Shown piece by piece: positions 1 to 5,865 of a stretch of 12,905 nucleotides of DNA. The position numbers and the translations under genes are program-made. The stretch lies in assembly GCA_031551625.1 (NCBI GenBank), contig JAVBNJ010000130.1:1-12905 (forward strand), read 5' to 3'. This DNA comes from JAVBNJ01 sp031551625. Lineage in GTDB: Bacteria; Bacteroidota; Bacteroidia; Bacteroidales; UBA932. Positions within the stretch are counted from its first letter, which is position 1; every line of letters starts with the position of its first letter. Under the pieces are notes generated by a model. It saw only the letters and a list, made by a program, of their open reading frames with translations. It did not search any database and was not told the DNA's origin.

Positions 1-62
1 ACAAACCTTTTTTCAAACCGGTTCCCGCGGCTACTATTATTATTGTTAATGTCCTATTTTTA

Positions 63-179
63 TGATTATCCGCATTTCCACCTCTCCCTCTTATCCCTCT
101 CCACAGGGAGAGGGAAGATACGCCTGCATTTTTTAGCCTATTCAGGGCTATTTTATTCAATAAAGTATTGCGGATAGTC
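63..179. repeat. possible MITE-like element with inverted ends and internal hairpin
   Basis: Positions 63-77 and the reverse complement of 165-179 match at about 12 of 15 bases around the core TATCCGCA (67-74, and as TGCGGATA at 169-176). Between them is a strong hairpin: TCCCTCTCC (94-102), a 4-base loop, and GGAGAGGGA (107-115), giving nine consecutive pairs. The motif TTATCCGCAT at 66-75 recurs on the minus strand at 7822-7813, where it begins a pyrimidine-rich insert in the acyl-CoA reductase gene. There is no coding capacity. Reading this as one element is inference from the inverted ends; the hairpin itself is plain in the sequence. Confidence 0.35.
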
Positions 180-294
180 ATTTCATTTTTTCTTGTGCTA
201 TCAAAGGCCTACGGGCTACTATCGTTAACCATTTCTATTTTTTAATTTCTATTCGGGCGGAAATTTGTCCATCCTTACTGGTGCGCTTTGCGCC

Positions 295-313
295 AATTAT
301 CAATTATCAATTA
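295..313. repeat. short AATTNNN heptamer array
   Basis: Two copies of AATTATC (295-301, 302-308) are followed by a partial AATTA (309-313). This is the shortest of the window's heptamer arrays and the only one not touching a recognised gene. It lies next to the nonamer-like repeat run at 358-434. Confidence 0.6.
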
Positions 314-357
314 AAAACCCCTGCTGCGTTTTCGCAACTACTGCCGTTTCTGTTCTG

Positions 358-434
358 ATTTGTGTTAATCCGTGTAATCTGTTCTCACATCTGTGAAATT
401 TGTGGATAAATATACGGACTAATTTGTGAATAAA
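358..434. repeat. nonamer-like dispersed repeat run (ATYYGTGNA type)
   Basis: On the plus strand successive units begin ATTTGTGTT (358), ATCCGTGTA (368), an interrupted ATCTGTTCT (377), ATCTGTGAA (389) and ATTTGTGGA (398). Then AATTTGTGGATAAA (397-410) is repeated as AATTTGTGAATAAA (421-434) with one mismatch. Tandem runs of this kind, related to ATCTGTGAA, are from memory common in intergenic DNA of Bacteroidota. No function is visible. Confidence 0.5.
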
Positions 435-454
435 AACCGAAACGTGGAATAAAC

Positions 455-569
455 TTATTGCTGAAAGGTCATCGACTACCTGTGCGAAATAAGTAAAATC
501 CACGTCACTAACGTGAGTTCTCTTTATTCTTTCGCACAAAAAACTGTCGATGTTTTTCAGTTAGAATAA
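455..569 (-). ncRNA. 115-nt imperfect palindrome, candidate structured RNA
   Basis: Five nested helices line up in order: 455-459 with 565-569 (5 bp), 461-466 with 555-560 (6 bp), 470-476 with 546-552 (7 bp), 481-489 with 530-538 (9 bp, TGTGCGAAA/TTTCGCACA) and 501-505 with 511-515 (5 bp, closing a 5-nt loop). Small internal loops separate the outer helices. A larger bubble of 11 and 14 nt lies under the apical hairpin. That is 32 pairs within 115 nt. A good promoter on the minus strand (607-637) would start an RNA near 600, about 30 nt before the structure, so the minus strand is the favoured orientation. It could be a small RNA, a leader of a gene beyond the left edge, or a palindromic mobile element. 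It is not recognised as a named RNA family. Confidence 0.4.
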
Positions 570-606
570 AATTACTCCTGATTAAAAAGAACGTACATTG
601 TTATTG

Positions 607-637
607 CAAATATATTGCTTTATTTTTATTTGCCAAA
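607..637 (-). promoter_or_regulatory. Bacteroides-type sigma-70 (sigma-ABfr) promoter
   Basis: On the minus strand the -33 element TTTG (637-634) is followed after exactly 19 bases by TATATTTG (614-607). This matches the Bacteroides consensus TTTG / TAnnTTTG with its usual spacing at every fixed position. Transcription should start near position 600 and run left, away from the addB-like gene that ends at 670. No protein gene begins downstream within the window; the first thing transcribed is the palindrome at 455-569. Confidence 0.6.
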
Positions 638-669
638 CATTTTGAGTGTTAAAATTTGTTAAAAACCGG

Positions 670-3486
670 TCAGCGGTTGCATATTGTCCGGTAGGCACAA
701 TATTCGCAAGTCTTGCTATCAGCGGTTTGCACGAATGGTTGCTCAATATTGAACAGTTCAGAGAATTTAATTTCCAACATTTCGTTTAATGAGCCAACAT
801 AGTTAGCCACGTCAACAACCGGTTGTTTTTCGGATTTGTCACGAATAGCAAAGTCAGCTTCGTCGCTGTGGCTTTCGCGCAGGAAGTAGAGCAGGGGTGT
901 TACCGGCTGCTGCTTTTCGTGCTGCACAATCAAAGAATACAGCAGCGTCTGCAACACAGCCGGGTGTTGTTTGCGCGCATCGTCGCCAAAAAGAGCAACT
1001 ACACTTTCAAATTCATTATCGGGATGTCCCGTTTTGTAATCGACCACATACCACATAGTGCCCTTGCGGTGCAAACGGTCGATCACCCCACCCAACACCA
1101 ATTGCCGCGGTTGCCCGCCGACTATAAAATGAAAGGTATGTTCCACCGGCAACTCAATACCTTCGGGCACAAACGGCGCGTGCTTTTTATCAACCAGCAA
1201 CAGTTGCCGGATGTATTGACATAGGATGCCATGTACAATCTGCAAATCGCCGTTCTCGGCATAGTCGGGCGGCAGCTCTTGTGCCTGGTAGTATTCGCAG
1301 GCAATAGCTTTGTCCACCAGTTGCGTAATTGTTTCCGTTTTTTTCAGCAGTTGATCCAACATAGCAGCTGTTACTTCCTGCCCCACCCATGGTTGGTAAA
1401 CCAACTCCATAGCGCGGTGCAGCAAGTTACCGAACTGCCGGCTATCCACTCGTTCCGCCACATCTTCCTGTTCTTTCAAATGCGCCACATAGCGGAAGTG
1501 AAAGCGCAGCGGGCATGCCAGGTACATGTTAAGCGCACTGGGCGAAATCCGCGTAATGGCCGCCAATGACTCGGCTGTTTTTTGCGCCACAATCGGTTGC
1601 GTGTCGGGTATTTCTACATTGAACGACAGCGTTTCTTTTGTTACCGGAAGGCCGCTTTCCAGCTCCAGTTGCAGCAAATAGCGGCTTGGTTCGCCGGTAG
1701 TCATGCCATCTGTCTTCGCATTGTAGAGTAACTTCACCTGCTTTGCACGTTGCAGCAACCGGTAAAAATAATAGGCCCACACGGCTTCCTGCTGTTCCGG
1801 CGTAGGCAAGCCGAAACCACGGCGCAAGTTGTAAGGAATAAACGACACGGCCCGGCTCACACGAGGTAGCACGCCTTCGTTGGCCGAGAGCACTATAATA
1901 TTTTCAAAATCCAAATTCCGTGTTTCGAGCAAACCCATTACCTGAATGCCAGCCAATGGCTCGCCGGTAAAAGGAATGGCCTCGTCGCGGAATATTTTTC
2001 GCAACAAATTACTATATAGTTTCAACGAAATGTCGAGCGAACTTTGCGCCAGCGCTTCGGTCAGTTGATTGATTTGCCGCACCACATGTTGCAATAATCC
2101 GCGCAACAACGGATCCGTTTCGGCAAGTACAGCATCGGCGCTTAGTCTGTCAGCCAACGACAGCAGGCGCGCCGACACCTCGCGGAAATCGCCCACCGGT
2201 TGCAGCAAGCAGCTAAGCGCATCGTTGCTGGCAAAAAACGAATGCGGCACGTATACATTGTTGCGTATAACTAAATCTTTAGTATAATCGGTCGTATCGC
2301 CATACAATAGTTGTTTCATGTACGGATGAGCTAACAGCGCTTGCACGTCTTGATAATAATAACCTGCTTCGCCGGTAGTGGACGTACGCATGTGGCCAAA
2401 CAATTGCAACAACAGTTCTACCAACGAATATACTGCTGTTTGCCGCAATGGGTAACCCATTGTTACATTTATTTGCGAAGCAACTGCGGGCAATGCATGC
2501 AGCAAAGGAATTAGCAACTGCTCGTCGGCCAGTACCACGGCCGTGCGCTCGTCGGGCGTGTCGGTCATGTCTTGTACCAACTGTGGAACCACCTTTGTTT
2601 GTGCGATATCCGAAGGACAACTTATAATTGACAATTGACAATTGACGATTGACGATTGACAATTATCAATTGGCGAGGGGAAATTCTTTATATTTTCGCG
2701 GAGGAATAAACCGGCTTCCTGATGCTTGTTGTCTACATAGTAGGCGTCATAATCCCAATAAAATTCAGCCCGTCCGCAATTTTTCAAGAAACGGAATAGT
2801 GTTTCCTCACATTCGTTAAGTGCATTGAACCCGATGAATACATATTGACCGGAAAAGCCTCCATCGTGCCCGGGAGCACAGGCTTCCAGACTGTCGGCTA
2901 CCGTGCGGTACACCATGCCTTCATAAGCAATGCCTTTATCTTTTAATCGTGAATTAAATTTTTCGTAGATAGGTAACAGCACTTCCCACACTGCCACAAA
3001 GTCTTGCTGTAACCGGTTTTCTTTCTCTACCGAAAATGTATTCCAAAAACGTTGGATATGCGCCACTTGTTCCGGTGTCAGGAATGTGAAGTCGCCTTCC
3101 ATTTCCTTTGCGTGGCGAAGATTGGTAAACAAAGCGGCGGCATTCACATGATATTTATCAAGCTGATCGAAATCGTGCAGCAATGTTTCGCCCCAATAAT
3201 AAAAGCGGTCGAATGGCTCGTCGGTTTTGCGCTCGGCGCCATAAATAGCATAGAGTTCTACTAATAGCGTAAACGTATCGGCCACCCGTAACGGAGAAGC
3301 GCCTTTTACCAATTCCTCGATACTTTTGTAAACCGGTTGCCACAGCGGTTTTGCAATAATCTGCGAAAGACTTTTTGAAAAAAACAAATGTGCCCGGCGA
3401 TTGGGGAAAACAAGGGTGAGGCCGGAAATGCGCTCCCCATAGCGAGCAAGTAAATCGGTTGCAACTGTATGAAGAAAAGAAGACAT
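670..3486 (-). CDS. AddB-like PD-(D/E)XK nuclease/helicase-fold protein
   Basis: A 938-residue protein of the AddB/RecB type, expected to act with an AddA-like helicase in processing double-strand DNA breaks. The N-terminus (LTLVFPNRRAHLFF) resembles the degenerate helicase domain of AddB, and the middle contains the helicase-like stretch VMGLLETRNLDFENIIVL. The C-terminal nuclease domain shows GNLLHRAMELVY, then D803 and D816-Y-K818 followed by TGH. Four cysteines (C658 and C927, C930, C936 in a CxxCx5C tail) fit the AddB 4Fe-4S cluster. The ATG at 3486 directly follows the TAA of the four-helix-bundle gene. Residues about 272-288 are encoded by an AATTNNN heptamer array and read like low-complexity filler. 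The protein is otherwise intact, with all nuclease residues present. No addA-like gene is in the window. Confidence 0.85.
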   Translation of the reverse strand: MSSFLHTVATDLLARYGERISGLTLVFPNRRAHLFFSKSLSQIIAKPLWQPVYKSIEELVKGASPLRVADTFTLLVELYAIYGAERKTDEPFDRFYYWGETLLHDFDQLDKYHVNAAALFTNLRHAKEMEGDFTFLTPEQVAHIQRFWNTFSVEKENRLQQDFVAVWEVLLPIYEKFNSRLKDKGIAYEGMVYRTVADSLEACAPGHDGGFSGQYVFIGFNALNECEETLFRFLKNCGRAEFYWDYDAYYVDNKHQEAGLFLRENIKNFPSPIDNCQSSIVNCQLSIISCPSDIAQTKVVPQLVQDMTDTPDERTAVVLADEQLLIPLLHALPAVASQINVTMGYPLRQTAVYSLVELLLQLFGHMRTSTTGEAGYYYQDVQALLAHPYMKQLLYGDTTDYTKDLVIRNNVYVPHSFFASNDALSCLLQPVGDFREVSARLLSLADRLSADAVLAETDPLLRGLLQHVVRQINQLTEALAQSSLDISLKLYSNLLRKIFRDEAIPFTGEPLAGIQVMGLLETRNLDFENIIVLSANEGVLPRVSRAVSFIPYNLRRGFGLPTPEQQEAVWAYYFYRLLQRAKQVKLLYNAKTDGMTTGEPSRYLLQLELESGLPVTKETLSFNVEIPDTQPIVAQKTAESLAAITRISPSALNMYLACPLRFHFRYVAHLKEQEDVAERVDSRQFGNLLHRAMELVYQPWVGQEVTAAMLDQLLKKTETITQLVDKAIACEYYQAQELPPDYAENGDLQIVHGILCQYIRQLLLVDKKHAPFVPEGIELPVEHTFHFIVGGQPRQLVLGGVIDRLHRKGTMWYVVDYKTGHPDNEFESVVALFGDDARKQHPAVLQTLLYSLIVQHEKQQPVTPLLYFLRESHSDEADFAIRDKSEKQPVVDVANYVGSLNEMLEIKFSELFNIEQPFVQTADSKTCEYCAYRTICNR
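2626..2672 (-). repeat. in-frame AATTNNN heptamer array inside the addB-like gene
   Basis: Six consecutive 7-bp units plus a partial one: AATTGAC three times (2626-2646), GATTGAC twice (2647-2660), AATTATC (2661-2667) and AATTG. On the coding strand the heptamer TGTCAAT cycles through the codons for C-Q-L-S-I-V-N in every frame and never gives a stop. It adds about 16 residues (IDNCQSSIVNCQLSII) between the NFPS and SCPSDIAQTK segments of the protein. The same array type flanks the neighbouring four-helix-bundle gene. Confidence 0.85.
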
Positions 3487-3888
3487 TTAATTGACGATTG
3501 ACGATTGACGATTGACAATTGTTTTTATCTTCGCTATACTATTTTCTTTGGCAGTTTTACGCGCAGAAATAAATATAGCACATAATTCACGACCCTCTTT
3601 TAATAGTGGTTCTACTTTCTCAAAAGTATAAAAACACTCATCAACAATAAATTCCAACCAAAATATAGATTCGTCACACTCTTCAATTACAATACTCAAT
3701 TTGGCAATAAATGTAGCTTTTGTATGCGCCACACAAGCGGCATTATAATTAGCCGCAGCAGAAGTTGAACAACGAATTAATTGGCCTCTTAAATGTTTTC
3801 CCAAAGTTGTGTCCGGCAAACTACACACTAATTTTACACAGCGATGAGCATATTGCTTTACTCGCTTTTTCAACTCATCCTGTTTCAT
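3487..3888 (-). CDS. four-helix bundle protein (23S rRNA IVS / S23 family)
   Basis: A 133-residue, mostly helical protein of the four-helix-bundle family first described from intervening sequences in 23S rRNA genes and related to the Avd accessory proteins of diversity-generating retroelements. Family features are LGKHLRGQLIRCSTSAAANYNAA, then KATFIAKLSIVIEECDESIFWLEFI, then LLKEGRELCAIFISARKTAK. The molecular role of stand-alone members is unknown. I take the ATG at 3888, two codons inside a possible TTG start at 3894 that lies in repeat sequence. The last ten residues (IVNRQSSIVN) and the TAA come from the heptamer array at 3489-3521. An inverted array (3892-3918) fills the whole 30-bp gap to the upstream glsB-like stop codon. 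Gene plus arrays look like a self-contained cassette. Confidence 0.8.
   Translation of the reverse strand: MKQDELKKRVKQYAHRCVKLVCSLPDTTLGKHLRGQLIRCSTSAAANYNAACVAHTKATFIAKLSIVIEECDESIFWLEFIVDECFYTFEKVEPLLKEGRELCAIFISARKTAKENSIAKIKTIVNRQSSIVN
3489..3521. repeat. AATTNNN heptamer array at the 3' end of the four-helix-bundle gene
   Basis: AATTGAC (3489-3495), GATTGAC three times (3496-3516) and AATTG (3517-3521) on the plus strand. It supplies the last codons and stop of the four-helix-bundle gene and abuts the ATG of the addB-like gene at 3486. Its terminal ATTGACAATTG (3511-3521) is the exact reverse complement of 3892-3902 on the other side of the gene. Confidence 0.8.
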
Positions 3889-3891
3889 ATT

Positions 3892-3918
3892 CAATTGTCA
3901 ATTATCAATTGTCCATTG
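3892..3918. repeat. inverted AATTNNN heptamer array upstream of the four-helix-bundle gene
   Basis: Plus-strand units AATTGTC (3893-3899), AATTATC (3900-3906), AATTGTC (3907-3913) and CATTG. This is the AATTGAC family in the opposite orientation to the array at 3489-3521. It begins right after the TAG of the glsB-like gene (3919-3921) and ends four bases before the ATG of the four-helix-bundle gene, so the spacer is essentially all repeat. Confidence 0.75.
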
Positions 3919-4872
3919 CTATTTTTGTATCCACCAGCGCGCGCGTAACTTTTGCGCCATGCGGCGGACAGGGGCTGTGTAGCGTTCTATTTTTTCGGCG
4001 TAGATATCACTGATTTTTATCAGGATGCCTGTTTCTTCCACACTGCCGAACCCGGGATTCAGTGAGGTGCCGAACACGCGCATACTCGGCGAAAGGTTCA
4101 TGTAGGAATTGATGAGCGGCGGAATATTCTCCCCCAGCGACCGCACTTCTTTCGAGAGAATTTTATAGTCTTCCTTATAATCTTTACCTGTAAATAGCGC
4201 GGCCATGTGATTCTCGTCAATATTTACCTTCAATGGGTGGATAGGTATTACGAGCTTATCTTTATCTTCAAAATGTTTTTGCAAGAAATAAAGTAACATA
4301 TTGCGAGCTTCGTCGTTGTACGAAAGGTACATAGTTACTTTACCAAAAAAATAATTCACTTCGGGATAGCGCAATACCAATGCGCCCAAACCGTCCCAGA
4401 GATTATCGAGTGCATACAATCCTTTGCTGCGCAATTGCGTACTTTGATAGTTCGGCTGTACAAATGAACGTCCTAACTCTATGGTACGCGGAATATATTT
4501 GTTTACAAAATTGTCTGAAAAAGTAAACAACTCCGACGTAGCTAAGTCCTTTACTTCGCCCACTCCTGCATGGATATAGCGATAGCCGCCCAATATTTCC
4601 TTGTTCTTCGGATCCCACACAATCAATTGCTTGTAGGGATGTGTCTCACTAATATCAAACTCGTCAATATCCACCCGCTTGCCGGTGCCGCCACCCGCCG
4701 CACGAAACGATATTTCGCGCAACCGGCCAATTTCCTGCATGATATTAGGCGAATCGTGTGCCGTAACCACATACAATTTATTACCGCCATTGTTGGTATA
4801 GCGCACAAATTTCTCGGGCGTCAATTCCGCTCTCAAAATCTCTTTAGCTATCGGCTGTATTACCTGTTCCAT
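3919..4872 (-). CDS. glsB: GNAT-type N-acyltransferase (glycine-lipid N-acyltransferase, GlsB/OlsB-like)
   Basis: A 317-residue protein of the hemolysin/OlsB acetyltransferase family (Acetyltransf_5 type). It would transfer a 3-hydroxyacyl chain from acyl carrier protein to the amino group of an amino acid, glycine in the characterised Bacteroides enzyme. The family signature is RLREISFRAAGGGTG (about residues 50-64) followed by DIDEFD and QLIVWDPKNKEILGGYRY; later segments include ELGRSFVQPNYQ and YFFGKVTMYLSYN. It has no signal peptide or membrane span, so it is a cytosolic or membrane-surface enzyme. The ATG at 4872 is preceded by a heptamer array, not a Shine-Dalgarno sequence. The adjacent O-acyltransferase gene completes a two-step lipid pathway. 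Glycine as substrate is inferred from the pairing and lineage; ornithine or another amino acid is possible. Confidence 0.75.
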   Translation of the reverse strand: MEQVIQPIAKEILRAELTPEKFVRYTNNGGNKLYVVTAHDSPNIMQEIGRLREISFRAAGGGTGKRVDIDEFDISETHPYKQLIVWDPKNKEILGGYRYIHAGVGEVKDLATSELFTFSDNFVNKYIPRTIELGRSFVQPNYQSTQLRSKGLYALDNLWDGLGALVLRYPEVNYFFGKVTMYLSYNDEARNMLLYFLQKHFEDKDKLVIPIHPLKVNIDENHMAALFTGKDYKEDYKILSKEVRSLGENIPPLINSYMNLSPSMRVFGTSLNPGFGSVEETGILIKISDIYAEKIERYTAPVRRMAQKLRARWWIQK

Positions 4873-4882
4873 ATTCTTAGTT

Positions 4883-4978
4883 AATTAGGAATTACGAATT
4901 AAGAATTAGGAATTACTATCATTACGAAGAACGAAGCAATCTACTAATTCCTAATTCCTAATTTTCAATTCTTAATTT
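4883..4978. repeat. pair of inverted AATTAGG-type heptamer arrays between glsA- and glsB-like genes
   Basis: The right-pointing array has AATTAGG, AATTACG, AATTAAG, AATTAGG and AATTACT (4883-4917). After about 26 bases a second array in the opposite orientation has CTAATTC twice, CTAATTT, TCAATTC and TTAATTT (4944-4978). The arms are largely complementary and could form a hairpin of about 30 bp in the transcript between the two acyltransferase genes. The second array supplies the last residues (KLRIEN) and the TAG of the glsA-like gene. Confidence 0.75.
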
Positions 4979-5833
4979 ATGTTGCTTTTGCAAACCGTAG
5001 GATCGCTCCCGCACAAACTCCGTCCATTGCTGTACACTACGGCTTTTGTCAAAGGTTTCGTAAGGGATAGGTTCTCCAAAATATAAATTAAACGTACGGT
5101 TTTTCTGCTTAAAAAACTCATCGGGCAAATAAAACATTTCTATATTCGCTTTTATCCCCACGCATTTCCGGAAGTTCGACAAACGGTAAAAAAAATTAGA
5201 GTTGCGTCCTTCGAAAAATACCGGCACCACATCGCGCTTATACTGTATGGCTTTCTGGATAAAACTCGGTTTCCACGGGAGGTCGGTTATCTCCCCATGA
5301 ATACGCCGCGAGCACAGGCCGGCCGGGAAATACAACACTTGCCGGTCTGATGCATACGTTTCGTCGATACGCCGCGCGTACTCCGCCGATTGTCGACCGT
5401 GCTTGTTAACCGGCACAAACAATGGATCGAATGGTGTGAGATACATCAACAAATCATTTACGATAAACCGGATATCCGCAAAACGGTTTCCTATAGCGCT
5501 CATCAGGATAAGCCCGTCGAACGCGCCCAGCGGATGGTTCGATGCAAAAATATAACGCCCGTCTGTAGGAATAGCATCCAACCCATGTGCATGATACCAC
5601 GAATGCCAGTGCTCTTTAATGATGGCATCGTTAAAAGCCAAACCTCGTAAATGTCCGTAGGTATTGAGCACATAATTCACTTCATTCTGATGAATAGTGC
5701 GTTTGATATAATTCAAAATAAAACGCGGCAAATACTTTACCAACTGCGGATTCTTTGCAGCGATAATCTGCTCAATATCAACCGGCGATGAGGACGGTGG
5801 ATAAACGATTGATGATGATTGTCGGGCACACAT
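4958..5833 (-). CDS. glsA: O-acyltransferase of the PlsC/OlsA type (glycine-lipid, GlsA-like)
   Basis: A lysophospholipid-acyltransferase-like protein of 291 residues from the ATG at 5833. It would esterify the 3-hydroxyl of an N-acyl amino acid with a second acyl chain. Motifs are FASNHPLGAFDG, with H100 and D106 as the likely catalytic pair, and FPAGLCSRRIHGEI. The H and D are five residues apart, one more than the classic HX4D, which I remember as normal for this Bacteroidota group. The frame stays open up to a non-ATG start at 5932 that overlaps miaA by 67 bp, but family-like sequence begins only at VDIEQIIAAKNPQL. The 5833 ATG lies 32 bp past the miaA stop and is the best choice, although residues 2-17 (serine/proline-rich) look atypical. 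The C-terminal KLRIEN and stop fall within a heptamer array. Confidence 0.75.
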   Translation of the reverse strand: MCARQSSSIVYPPSSSPVDIEQIIAAKNPQLVKYLPRFILNYIKRTIHQNEVNYVLNTYGHLRGLAFNDAIIKEHWHSWYHAHGLDAIPTDGRYIFASNHPLGAFDGLILMSAIGNRFADIRFIVNDLLMYLTPFDPLFVPVNKHGRQSAEYARRIDETYASDRQVLYFPAGLCSRRIHGEITDLPWKPSFIQKAIQYKRDVVPVFFEGRNSNFFYRLSNFRKCVGIKANIEMFYLPDEFFKQKNRTFNLYFGEPIPYETFDKSRSVQQWTEFVRERSYGLQKQHKLRIEN

Positions 5834-5865
5834 ATTCTGTTTCGCATGCTTGGTACTCAACAAAG

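Larger units (their letters stand above)
1..669. other. gene-free, repeat-rich region downstream of the addB-like gene
   Basis: No convincing gene lies here. Longer open frames can be drawn (for example minus strand 539 to 300), but they begin at non-ATG codons and translate repeat sequence. The stretch holds, from left to right: a possible repeat element with inverted ends and a GC-rich hairpin (63-179), a short AATTNNN heptamer array (295-313), a run of nonamer-like repeats (358-434), a 115-nt imperfect palindrome (455-569) and a strong Bacteroides-type minus-strand promoter (607-637). At the extreme left a minus-strand frame over about 1-50 reads TIIIVAAGTGLKKGL, but it has no start codon and cannot be assigned. 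Confidence 0.6.

Noticed and set aside
1..50. Minus-strand frame reading TIIIVAAGTGLKKGL, suggestive of a nucleotidyltransferase or signal-like N-terminus
   Set aside because: There is no start codon in that frame before stops occur upstream, and the stretch is too short to judge.
300..539. Minus-strand open frame of 79 codons that could be called a small gene
   Set aside because: It begins at TTG and its C-terminal half translates the nonamer-like and heptamer repeats (TETAVVAKTQQGFLIDN ending in the AATT array). It also runs through the palindrome at 481-538. No family resemblance was seen.
630..669. AT-rich hairpin after the addB-like stop codon as a terminator
   Set aside because: The possible stem is a few A-T pairs with a bulge, expected by chance in such AT-rich sequence.
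823..2662. Several plus- and minus-strand open frames of 60-133 codons within the nuclease gene
   Set aside because: They are alternate-frame readings of a strongly supported 938-codon gene, with low-complexity or cysteine/arginine-rich products and no motifs.
2626..2672. Tandem repeat array as a possible CRISPR
   Set aside because: The units are contiguous 7-mers without spacers, and no cas gene is present.
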